DNA of 25,794 nt from Opitutia bacterium (GTDB lineage: Bacteria > Verrucomicrobiota > Verrucomicrobiia > Opitutales > UBA953), in the NCBI GenBank assembly GCA_947460445.1, contig CANHHS010000004.1:1-25794 (forward strand), written 5' to 3'. This document shows, one piece after another, positions 13,164-21,471 of the stretch (position 1 is the first letter of the stretch; the number at the start of each line of letters is the position of its first letter). The notes under the pieces are model-generated. The model did no database searches and was not told the origin of the DNA. It worked only from the letters and a program-made list of their open reading frames with translations. A program made the position numbers and the translations under genes.

Positions 13164-14681
13164 ATGCGCATCCTTCTAACAATTTTCGCATTTAGCTGTC
13201 TGAATATCAGTGCCGTAGAATCGACCGAGTCAGCGCGCCCCAAGAATATTGTCTTCATCCTCGCTGATGACCTCGGTTACGGCGAATTGGGTTGTTACGG
13301 ACAAACAAAAATTAAAACGCCGAACATTGATCGCTTAGCGGCAGAGGGCACACGCTTCACTCAACATTATTCAGGTGCTCCCGTATGCGCACCTGCACGC
13401 TGCGTTCTGCTAACAGGCAAACACCTCGGTCATGCCGAAATTCGCGGGAACCGTCAGGCAGAAGTCAGCCTCCCTGAATTTAAAGAAGGACAGCACCCGA
13501 TCGCTCGCGAAACGGTAACACTGGCACAAACCCTTCATGACGCTGGCTTCGCCACAGGTGCCATGGGTAAATGGGGTCTTGGTCCCGTTGGTTCAAGCGG
13601 CGACCCCAATCTACACGGCTTCGATCTTTTCTTTGGCTATAACTGCCAAGCCGAAGCTCACTCTTATTACCCAAGTCATCTTTGGCGCAACGCAACGCAA
13701 GTTCCGCTCAACAAAAACCCTATACCAGGACACGGCACTCAGCCCGAAGGTGAAGTGAGCATCGAAAAATGGACGGGTAAAGTACATGCATCGACTGTCA
13801 TTGTGGAAGAAGCCGTTCAATTTATTGAAAGAAACAAAGGTAAGCCTTTCTTCCTCTACCTACCTTTCACGGAGCCACATGCAGCACTTCAGCCACCTAT
13901 CGCCGCAGTGGAAGCTTATCCCAAAGAATGGGATCCTGTTCCTTATCGCGGAGAAAATGGTTATACGCCCCACCCTCGTCCACGCGCGGCTTATGCCGCA
14001 CTGGTTTCAGAATTTGACCGACATGTTGGTACGGTGCGGGCAGCACTTGAGCGGGCAGGCATTTTGGATGATACGCTAATCATCATTACGTCCGACAATG
14101 GCACAACCCATGGCGCTTTCGCAAAAAAGGAACCAGCGGTTACAACAAAAGGCACATCGACGTATGGCATTGGAGGCGTGGATGCTGCCTTCTTTAATTC
14201 CGTTGGCGGTTTACGTGGCCTCAAAGGCAGCGTCTATGAAGGCGGCCTGCGCATTCCATTGATTGTCCGCTGGCCAAAGGGCGTTGCTGCTGGAGCCACC
14301 AATCATACACCTGGTTACTTCGCTGACTGGTATCCAACCCTTTGTGCAGCCAGCGGCGTCGCTATCCCCAAAGGTCTCGATGGACAAAATCTTTGGTCGG
14401 TTATCAAAGGCACACCGCTGACTGGACCGCGCCTTCCGATGGTTTGGGTTTATCCAGAGTACGGCGGTCAAGTTGCCGTACGCATGGGCGACATTAAAGT
14501 CGTGCGCCGCAATCTTCAAACGAAGACTCCAGGTCCTTGGGAAGTGTATGCCATCAACAGTGATCCTAACGAAACCAAAGACATTGCAGCTGAGCATGCA
14601 GATGACATCGCGGCGGCTCAGAAAATTCTCCAAGAGCAAACGCAAGCAAACGCCCTTTTCCCTCTAAAATGGGACAAGTAA
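13164..14681 (+). CDS. Secreted formylglycine-dependent sulfatase (S1 family, arylsulfatase A-like)
   Basis: This 505-residue hydrolase of sulfate esters starts at the ATG that opens a signal peptide (MRILLTIFAFSCLNISAVES). The frame continues upstream only through the tRNA gene, so that extension is false. The metal site starts at ILADDLGYGELGCYG (Asp35, Asp36). The sulfatase signature CAPARCVLLTG has Cys75 as the residue converted to formylglycine, followed by GHAEIRGN, GKWGLG and the second metal site TSDNGTTHG. The substrate cannot be told from the sequence. With a secreted fucosidase 8.5 kb away, sulfated algal glycans such as fucoidan are a reasonable guess. Maturation needs a formylglycine-generating enzyme, not encoded here. 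It is followed 55 bases later by mfd. Confidence 0.95.
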   Translation: MRILLTIFAFSCLNISAVESTESARPKNIVFILADDLGYGELGCYGQTKIKTPNIDRLAAEGTRFTQHYSGAPVCAPARCVLLTGKHLGHAEIRGNRQAEVSLPEFKEGQHPIARETVTLAQTLHDAGFATGAMGKWGLGPVGSSGDPNLHGFDLFFGYNCQAEAHSYYPSHLWRNATQVPLNKNPIPGHGTQPEGEVSIEKWTGKVHASTVIVEEAVQFIERNKGKPFFLYLPFTEPHAALQPPIAAVEAYPKEWDPVPYRGENGYTPHPRPRAAYAALVSEFDRHVGTVRAALERAGILDDTLIIITSDNGTTHGAFAKKEPAVTTKGTSTYGIGGVDAAFFNSVGGLRGLKGSVYEGGLRIPLIVRWPKGVAAGATNHTPGYFADWYPTLCAASGVAIPKGLDGQNLWSVIKGTPLTGPRLPMVWVYPEYGGQVAVRMGDIKVVRRNLQTKTPGPWEVYAINSDPNETKDIAAEHADDIAAAQKILQEQTQANALFPLKWDK

Positions 14682-14713
14682 GTCACCGATAATTCAATTG
14701 GGAGTTTGTGTGA

Positions 14714-14728
14714 AAGGGGAAACCCCTT
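14714..14728 (+). other. Small hairpin before mfd
   Basis: AAGGGG and CCCCTT pair around an AAA loop in the short gap between the sulfatase stop and the mfd start. There is no T-run. The AGGGG is the only Shine-Dalgarno-like string near the non-ATG mfd start but lies about 17 bases away and within the stem. It may be a weak 3'-end structure for the sulfatase mRNA. Confidence 0.3.
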
Positions 14729-14736
14729 AACACCTC

Positions 14737-17700
14737 TTGGTTCACGTGGCACGTCCACCAGCTCTTCGTCTCTGTCTAACGGGTGCCCTCCTTCAGGCTG
14801 CACCTGTGGTCACCTGTGCCTATGCAACTGGGCGACATGTCATTGTCTGCTTGGCAACGAACCTGGGCGCAGCCGAGAGCTTAGCCGAAGAAACAGGACT
14901 GCTCCTGCAGATATTAACTCAAGCCAAGCCCACGGCACGTGCGATCGGCGAGGCAGACGTCGCTACCGATAACTTTGATGCCGAGTGCGATTTACTCGCG
15001 GCGCTAGCCGAACTTCGCCACGGCAAACATGACACCACTCGTCCCCTGCTACTTGCCTGTTCGCCCAGCGCCTTACTGCGCAGTGCGCCCGCCGCTCAAG
15101 AACTAGCGGAAAGAGAAGTCAGCATTGGCATCGGGGATAAAGTAAATTTACAGGGAATTGCCGAAAGGCTTGCTACCATCGGTTACACTTCGGAGGCGCT
15201 GTGCGAACATCCTGGCGAGTATGCTATTCGCGGTGGTATCTTAGATGTTTATCCACTGAATTCGACCGAACCTTCGCGCATCGATTGCTTTGGTGATACG
15301 GTTGAATCCATCCGCACGTTTGATCCAGCGACACAACGAAGCGAAAAAGAAAGTGTCGCTTTAGTAATCCTGGGACTCGGCAATGAAATTTCCTCAGGCC
15401 GACTGATTGACCATCTACCCGCCGATACCCTAATTGTCGCTACGGGTGGCACTGCAGAGCATCCCGCAGTCGCGGAAGCTCTTGAAAGTGGTATAAGCCT
15501 CTTAGCTTTAGAGGAGACAGATACCGCACTGGCCGGATTAAAAAGTAAGTCCTGCCCAGTCACGTCTGCGGAAGACCTCATGGTAGGCACAGGGGCCGCA
15601 GACACTTCGCTCACACGCGCGGCGGTATTACGCGCAGCTGCCAGCCGAGCTAGAGACGGTCGACCAGTGATCATTGCAGTCGACACAGAAGGCGCCAGAG
15701 AGCGAGCGAGCGCTGATGCCGCAGAGATTCGTGGATTCAAAGCAGGGATTAACCTCGCACGCATTTCCGCTGGCTCACTGGTTGAGCCCAATCAACTTCC
15801 AGGTGCCCTAGCCAATGGATTAATCTTATTAACAGAGCGCGAACTATTCGCACGACGTAGACGCACCCTTGCATCGCTTCCGCGACGCCGCACCGCGCAA
15901 CGTTCACAAGTTGGACATCTATTAGATTTTTCAGAACTGGTCGAAGGCGATGCACTCGTGCACGCGACTCAGGGCATTTGTCTTTTTCGCGGTATCCGCA
16001 CATTTGACGTCGAAGGCCAGCCTCAAGAATTTCTATCCCTAGAGTTCGCAGACAAAGCCATGCTCCACCTCGCACTCCGCGAGTCGCATTTGCTCTCGCG
16101 TTATGTCGGCATGGGCCGAATAACTCCCCGACTTTCGAAGCTTGGTGGCAATGGATGGGAACGTACACGCAAGGCCGCAGAACATGCCACGCTGGATCTC
16201 GCAGCCGAGTTACTCTCAGTACAAGCAACTCGCACAACTCGCCCTGGTATCTCCCACCCGCGCGACGAAGAAAATCCTTGGATGGGAGAGTTCGAGCGGT
16301 CGTTTCCACATCGTGAAACGCCCGATCAAACTCGAGCAATTGCCGAAACTAAAAATGACCTCGAGCGAGCATCGCCCATGGACCGTCTTATTTGCGGCGA
16401 CGTGGGATTTGGCAAAACCGAAGTCGCGCTCCGTGCGGCTTTTAAATGCTTACTGGGAGGTCGACAAGTTGCTGTGCTCGCCCCGACCACTGTCCTCGCT
16501 CAACAACTACACGAAACTTTCCGCGAGCGCATGGCACGGTGGCCAATATCGGTTGAACTACTCAGCTCATATCGCACGGCCACACAACGCGCTGCGACGC
16601 GCGAGCGAGCGAAGGCTGGCACGGTCGACGTCGTTGTCGGCACCCATGCACTACTCAGCGAAGGAACCGCATTTGCTAAATTAGGCTTAGTGGTTGTCGA
16701 CGAGGAGCACCGCTTTGGTGTTCGTCATAAAGAACAACTTAAGCGCTTAAGGATGGAAGTGGACGTCATTGCAATGAGTGCGACACCAATCCCGCGTACA
16801 CTTTATTTAGCCCTCGTCGGTGCCCGCGACTTAAGCGTCATTGAAACACCCCCGCGCGAACGCCTGCCCATCCGAACATCGGTACGTTCGTACGATGAAA
16901 ATCTCGTGCGCGATGCCATCCGCGCCGAACTTGCCCGCGGCGGCCAAGTGTTTTACCTCCACAACCGAATCGAAACGATTGAATCAACAGCTGCACGCAT
17001 TCGGCAACTTGTACCCCAGGCGCGGATTTCGGTTGGGCACGGACAAATGGGCAGTGGAGAACTTGAGGCAGTTATGTCTGACTTTGTTGCTGGTAATCAC
17101 GACGTCCTTGTCTGCACGACAATTATTGAGACCGGCTTGGATATACCGAACTGCAACACCCTAATCTTGGAAGGTGCAGATCGACTTGGTCTGGCGCAGC
17201 TTTACCAAATACGCGGACGCGTGGGACGATTTAACCGCCAAGCCTATGCCTACCTTTTCTTACACCGTCATGGACAAATGGCTGAACGCGCACGTCACCG
17301 ACTTTCAGCCGTTCGACAGCACAACCAGCTTGGGGCAGGATTTCGCATTGCCATGCGCGACCTTGAATTACGCGGCGCCGGCAACTTATTAGGTTCGGAA
17401 CAAAGCGGCCACATCGCCGGCGTTGGCTTCGAACTCTACTGTCAGCTCTTACGCCAAAGCATCAGCCGACTCAAAGGCGGAGCTGCCACGGGTATTCGCG
17501 CCGAAATTCACCTCGATTGTATTCAGCACGCCGACACCCCGCTGGGCTTAACCAACGAATCAACCGACATGCCTGCTGGGCCAATTTTAACCGCAACGCT
17601 TCCTGTAACCTGGATTCCAGAAACACGACTACGCATCGAAGCTTTTCGTCGCATTGCCTTAGCCCCCGATAATCAAGCTGTTAAAGAGCTACGAGCGGAC

Positions 17701-17967
17701 TTGCGCGATCGCTTTGGTCGCATACCGCCCGAAGCGGATGCTTTACTGAAATTGGCCGAATTAAGGTGTCTAGCAGAGTTGCACCGAGTGGTGCGTGTAG
17801 AAACCGATGGCAATGTCCTGCGTTGCGTGCGCGTAAAACCTAACGGAATCGAAGAGCCTATAATGCAGTTTGGACGGTTTCCCCGCTTGACCGCCAAAGA
17901 CCCCCTGCGGAAACTGACAGAGGTCCGAGGGTTTCTCTCGCGACTACCGCCCTTGGGCACGACATGA
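14737..17967 (+). CDS. mfd: Transcription-repair coupling factor Mfd
   Basis: The product has about 1076 residues; E. coli Mfd has 1148. An in-frame stop lies nine bases upstream and no ATG is available, so translation starts at TTG 14737 or GTG 14746. Visible parts are a UvrB-like N-terminal module (GEYAIRGGILDVYP at 160-173), the RNA-polymerase interaction domain (about 405-470, SELVEGDALVHATQGI), and the translocase with Walker A GDVGFGKT (554-561), DEEH (655-658), SATPIPRTLY, and TTIIETGLDIPN. The TRG/RecG-like relay GAGNLLGSEQSGH and the C-terminal domain complete it. Mfd pushes stalled polymerase off lesions and recruits UvrA. The N-terminal module lacks the usual DWETLPYD-type segment and a stretch after LDVYP, which explains the short length. 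Its stop overlaps the next gene in an ATGA. Confidence 0.95.
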   Translation: MVHVARPPALRLCLTGALLQAAPVVTCAYATGRHVIVCLATNLGAAESLAEETGLLLQILTQAKPTARAIGEADVATDNFDAECDLLAALAELRHGKHDTTRPLLLACSPSALLRSAPAAQELAEREVSIGIGDKVNLQGIAERLATIGYTSEALCEHPGEYAIRGGILDVYPLNSTEPSRIDCFGDTVESIRTFDPATQRSEKESVALVILGLGNEISSGRLIDHLPADTLIVATGGTAEHPAVAEALESGISLLALEETDTALAGLKSKSCPVTSAEDLMVGTGAADTSLTRAAVLRAAASRARDGRPVIIAVDTEGARERASADAAEIRGFKAGINLARISAGSLVEPNQLPGALANGLILLTERELFARRRRTLASLPRRRTAQRSQVGHLLDFSELVEGDALVHATQGICLFRGIRTFDVEGQPQEFLSLEFADKAMLHLALRESHLLSRYVGMGRITPRLSKLGGNGWERTRKAAEHATLDLAAELLSVQATRTTRPGISHPRDEENPWMGEFERSFPHRETPDQTRAIAETKNDLERASPMDRLICGDVGFGKTEVALRAAFKCLLGGRQVAVLAPTTVLAQQLHETFRERMARWPISVELLSSYRTATQRAATRERAKAGTVDVVVGTHALLSEGTAFAKLGLVVVDEEHRFGVRHKEQLKRLRMEVDVIAMSATPIPRTLYLALVGARDLSVIETPPRERLPIRTSVRSYDENLVRDAIRAELARGGQVFYLHNRIETIESTAARIRQLVPQARISVGHGQMGSGELEAVMSDFVAGNHDVLVCTTIIETGLDIPNCNTLILEGADRLGLAQLYQIRGRVGRFNRQAYAYLFLHRHGQMAERARHRLSAVRQHNQLGAGFRIAMRDLELRGAGNLLGSEQSGHIAGVGFELYCQLLRQSISRLKGGAATGIRAEIHLDCIQHADTPLGLTNESTDMPAGPILTATLPVTWIPETRLRIEAFRRIALAPDNQAVKELRADLRDRFGRIPPEADALLKLAELRCLAELHRVVRVETDGNVLRCVRVKPNGIEEPIMQFGRFPRLTAKDPLRKLTEVRGFLSRLPPLGTT

Positions 17968-18953
17968 TTACCAGCCTTCTCGCCACACTCTTACTCGCAG
18001 CCCCAGCTAGCTCCGCGGAGGATAAGGCGTGGTCGGAACAGAACACGGACCGCATCGTCATCGTCGCTGGCGACGAAGTCGTCACTGTCTCTGACATCCG
18101 CAAGCAACTTGCTCCGTTTGCACGCACACTGGGTGGCACAATGGATGAGAAAAATGCCGCTATTCGTAAAGCAGCCGACGAAGTCATGCGCTCACTTACA
18201 GACCGGGCCATTGTTTTGCGCGAATTTCGCGAAAGCAGTAAAATGACCATTCCGCCTGCAATGATTGAATCGGATATTGATGACACCGTACGTCGTCAAT
18301 TTGGCGGAGACCGTTTACGTTATTACGCAGCCCTTCGAGAAGCTGGTCTCTCGCTCGCCGAAAATCGCAAGCAAATCGAAGACCGTATTATTTTTGAGTA
18401 TATGATCAGTGAAGTTCGCAAAGGTATTGCCGAAGTGAGCCCCGCACGGATTCAAGATTACTACGATGCGCATAAGGCCGACTATAAGCGCCCTGAACAG
18501 GTCCGGTTTCGTCAGATTGCTATCCTGCGCCGCGCCTCAGAGTCGCCCGAAGAAACCTTGAAGCGTGCTCAGGCCGTGCAAGCCACCATACGTAGCGGAA
18601 CGGGTGATATCCGCGAACGCTTCGCTTCCGCGGCCAAGGTTTCCAGCGACGACGAGAATCGTTCGGCAGGCGGCGATACAGGCTGGCGCGATGTTACCGC
18701 TTTAGCTGAAATTGCTGTCCAAGAAATCCGCAAACTACCTGATGGGGGAATTTCTAATCTCGTCACTTTAGATGCTGGTGGAGAAAAGGCGCATTTTCTT
18801 TTCTTACGAGAAGGTTTTCGCCCAGCTGGCACCGCACCCATTGAAGATGTACGCGCAGTCATCGAGACCACGCTGCGAGAGGAAATGGGTAGTAAAGCAG
18901 TGAACGCATGGCTGGAGCGACTTCGCGAGAAACACTCTCCCGAAATTCGTTAA
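17964..18953 (+). CDS. SurA-like periplasmic chaperone / parvulin-type peptidyl-prolyl isomerase
   Basis: This 329-residue protein has a signal peptide (about 1-18, LLATLLLAAPASSA). A SurA N-terminal-type helical domain follows (about 28-165: RIVIVAGDEVVTVSDI, the DRAIVLREF helix, and YDAHKADYKRPEQVRFRQI at its end). Then comes one rotamase domain of parvulin type (about 175-285, including the AKVSSDDENRSAGGDTGW segment, the usual D-S-x-x-GGDLGW region). SurA has two such domains; only one is seen here, as in PpiD/PrsA-like relatives. It would help outer-membrane proteins reach BamA. Start and mfd stop overlap by four bases; galM begins one base after its stop. Confidence 0.85.
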   Translation: MITSLLATLLLAAPASSAEDKAWSEQNTDRIVIVAGDEVVTVSDIRKQLAPFARTLGGTMDEKNAAIRKAADEVMRSLTDRAIVLREFRESSKMTIPPAMIESDIDDTVRRQFGGDRLRYYAALREAGLSLAENRKQIEDRIIFEYMISEVRKGIAEVSPARIQDYYDAHKADYKRPEQVRFRQIAILRRASESPEETLKRAQAVQATIRSGTGDIRERFASAAKVSSDDENRSAGGDTGWRDVTALAEIAVQEIRKLPDGGISNLVTLDAGGEKAHFLFLREGFRPAGTAPIEDVRAVIETTLREEMGSKAVNAWLERLREKHSPEIR

Positions 18954-18954
18954 G

Positions 18955-20031
18955 ATGGTAATGCCGTCTGTCGAGCGGCTAGCTTATGGACAGGCCCCCG
19001 ACGGCCTTCCTGCTCACCGGTGGGTTTTAACTGTCGGCAAATATCAAGCGTCCTTTACCGAGTGGGGCGCCACTTGGATGAGTTGGAATATACCAGACCG
19101 CTCTGGAAAGTTCGATGATATCATCCTTGGCTTCAGTGATGTCGCTCAACTGCACCAAGCTCGAGGGGGTTGCTTTGGCTCAGTCTGTGGACGCTATGCC
19201 AACCGAATTGGTAATGCCCGCTTTAACCTCGACGGGAAAAGTTTTGCGTTAGCGGCTAATAACGGCCCGAACTGCAATCACGGTGGCCGCATCGGATTCG
19301 ACAGTCGCCGCTGGAAGGCAGAAGTAGGCACGCTCCACCAGGCTGCCTATATTCGATTCACCTATATTTCTCACGATGGCGAAGAAGGTTTTCCGGGCGA
19401 ACTCATTACAACAGCTATCTATACCCTCGACCACACCGGATCCGTGCGACTCGATTTACGTGGCGAATGCGAAACGGTGACGGTGGCGAACCTCACCAAC
19501 CATGCTTACTTTAATTTATCCGGCTTTAGTACTCCGTCGATTAACGATCACTGCTTACAGGTTTTCTCCGAGCAAGTTCTGGAGATAGATACCAACACCT
19601 TGCCGACTGGAAAAATTCTTTCCGCCAAAGGCTCTGTCTGGGACTTTCTGCAACCACAAGCCATTGGAAGTCGGTTATTGAAAGACCCCTCTCTGGTGCG
19701 GACGCGTGGCTACGATCATACCTTTGTCATCCAAGGCGAGAGAGGGCATTTACGGTCAGCCGCCACACTCAGTCACCCTGCATCGGGACGCGTCATCAAT
19801 GTATCTACGACCGCACCGGCTCTCGTGCTTTACACAGGCAACTGGCTCAAAGAAGTCGGCGCCGGCGCTTTAGGTAAAGCAGGTAAGCCTTACGACAATC
19901 ATTCAGGTGTAGCCTTGGAAACCCAAAATTATCCCGACGCACCTAACCAACCACACTTCCCGAGTGCCCGGGTTGATGCATCACATCCGTTCGTGCAAAC
20001 AACGGTTTGGGAGCCTTCGCTGCAAGCGTGA
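18955..20031 (+). CDS. galM: Aldose 1-epimerase (galactose mutarotase)
   Basis: This 358-residue member of the GalM family interconverts the alpha and beta anomers of aldohexoses. Motifs are GRYANRIGNARF (the substrate-binding Arg of the family), NCNHGG, NLTNHAYFNLSG with catalytic acid His183, RGYDHTFV, and the catalytic base Glu322 in VALETQNYPDAPN. It lacks a signal peptide, so it is cytoplasmic; many relatives have a periplasmic form. The ATG at 18955 lies one base after the previous stop; an ATG two codons on is an alternative. The gene ends in a GTGA overlap with malQ, so the two are coupled, suggesting a role in glucose anomer balance during glycogen or maltodextrin use. Confidence 0.95.
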   Translation: MVMPSVERLAYGQAPDGLPAHRWVLTVGKYQASFTEWGATWMSWNIPDRSGKFDDIILGFSDVAQLHQARGGCFGSVCGRYANRIGNARFNLDGKSFALAANNGPNCNHGGRIGFDSRRWKAEVGTLHQAAYIRFTYISHDGEEGFPGELITTAIYTLDHTGSVRLDLRGECETVTVANLTNHAYFNLSGFSTPSINDHCLQVFSEQVLEIDTNTLPTGKILSAKGSVWDFLQPQAIGSRLLKDPSLVRTRGYDHTFVIQGERGHLRSAATLSHPASGRVINVSTTAPALVLYTGNWLKEVGAGALGKAGKPYDNHSGVALETQNYPDAPNQPHFPSARVDASHPFVQTTVWEPSLQA

Positions 20032-21470
20032 GCACCTCGTTTACTTGCTCTGCCTTTCCAAAACGCACCGCGGGTGTCGTCCTGCATGTAAGTTCATTAC
20101 CTGGCGCTGGCCCCATTGGGAATTTTGGCTCGGGCGCACGCGACTGGATAGATTTTCTCTCTCAAGCAGGATTCACCTGGTGGCAGGTTTGCCCACTCGG
20201 ACCAACAAGCTACGGCGATTCACCCTATCAACCCCTTTCAGCTTTTGCGCTTAATCCTTACTTCATCGACCTTGAGGACTTAGTTGAAGGAGGTCTATTA
20301 ACATCGGAAGAAATTAGCGCTTTCGCTGAAACGCCAAGCATTCAGTACGGACATCTTTGGGAGAAATTACGCCCCTTGTTGGATTTAGCCGCACAACGTG
20401 GCGCCGAAGACGCCCGACGGCTAAAACACTGGGGCGACTTGGCAGTTTTTCGTCACAATGAAAAAAATTGGTTAAATGATTGGGAAAAGTTTTCGGCACT
20501 TCGTGAGCGTAACGCCTTTCGAGAGCCAAAGCGATGGACTGTACACACGGTGGACGAGTCAATTGCGACGCAGGCAGCCGTCCTTCAACTGATCGCCAGT
20601 ACGCAGTGGCAGAGATTATGTGCCTATGGCAAAACTCGCGGTGTACATATTTTAGGCGATGAACCTATTTATGTTTCCGCAGATGGTTGTGATCGATGGG
20701 CACACCCTGAATTATTCTCTGATGAATTAGTCGCCGGAGTTCCGCCTGACTACTTTTCAGCTGATGGACAACTTTGGGGTAACCCTCTCTACAATTGGCA
20801 ACGTCACATTGACGGCAACTTTGCGTGGTGGCACTCCCGCATCCTGAAAGACCTCCAACGTTTTTCGGCTATTCGTATCGACCACTTTCGCGGACTCTTC
20901 GACTACTGGGCGGTCGACAAGCACGCCACGCATGCACGCGAAGGGTCATGGCTAGCGGGACCAAAGATGGCTTTTTTAAAAGCCATCGGCAACTTGCCGC
21001 TTGTTGCCGAAGACTTAGGTGACTTGAACGCAGGGGTTCACGCCTTACGCAAAGAAGCGAAACTACCAGGTATGTCTGTTTTACAGTTTGGATTTCCTCT
21101 GACGAAAGACAATCCGCACCACCCGTCGACAATTACAGAAGACCGTGTCGCCTACACCGGCACTCACGATAACGATACCGTGATGGGCTGGTTTAACCAT
21201 TTAACCGCCGAAGAACAATCATCGGTGCGCTCAACACTCGGTGAAGGCCCTATTGCCACAGAAGCTTTCAATGCCGTTGTAAACTCACCAGCGATTGCAG
21301 CTTTTGCCCCTGCACAAGACTTGCTCAGGCTCGGCAGCGAAGCCCGCCTGAACACGCCAGGAAAAGCTACTGGCAACTGGACTTGGCGAATGACGCATTC
21401 ACAGCTGGCCGCACTGTCCAGTCAGGCAAACGACTGGAAGGCCGTTTTGCGCTCCGTTAATCGGATTTAA
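20028..21470 (+). CDS. malQ: 4-alpha-glucanotransferase (amylomaltase), GH77
   Basis: The product has 480 residues from a GTG at 20028 that overlaps the galM stop as GTGA. A TTG at 20007 would extend into galM without conservation. The GH77 features are GVVLHVSSLPG, the PLGPTSYGDSPYQPLSAFA region, DEPIYVSADGCDRWAHPELF, the nucleophile Asp285 in RIDHFRGLFDYW, the general acid Glu328 in VAEDLGDL, and YTGTHDNDTVMGW. It transfers alpha-1,4-glucan segments between maltodextrins and releases glucose, in the cytoplasm. Length suits the short amylomaltase type. It converges on ettA, with one base between the two stop codons and no terminator visible. Confidence 0.95.
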   Translation: MSTSFTCSAFPKRTAGVVLHVSSLPGAGPIGNFGSGARDWIDFLSQAGFTWWQVCPLGPTSYGDSPYQPLSAFALNPYFIDLEDLVEGGLLTSEEISAFAETPSIQYGHLWEKLRPLLDLAAQRGAEDARRLKHWGDLAVFRHNEKNWLNDWEKFSALRERNAFREPKRWTVHTVDESIATQAAVLQLIASTQWQRLCAYGKTRGVHILGDEPIYVSADGCDRWAHPELFSDELVAGVPPDYFSADGQLWGNPLYNWQRHIDGNFAWWHSRILKDLQRFSAIRIDHFRGLFDYWAVDKHATHAREGSWLAGPKMAFLKAIGNLPLVAEDLGDLNAGVHALRKEAKLPGMSVLQFGFPLTKDNPHHPSTITEDRVAYTGTHDNDTVMGWFNHLTAEEQSSVRSTLGEGPIATEAFNAVVNSPAIAAFAPAQDLLRLGSEARLNTPGKATGNWTWRMTHSQLAALSSQANDWKAVLRSVNRI

Positions 21471-21471
21471 A

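Noticed and set aside
13054..14681. tRNA-Leu as an integration site with the sulfatase as cargo
   Set aside because: No integrase, no repeated tRNA 3' end downstream and no compositional break are visible.
15249..16339. Two long minus-strand frames of 180 and 196 codons
   Set aside because: Both are antisense to the well-conserved mfd gene, have no recognisable domain and no initiation signals.
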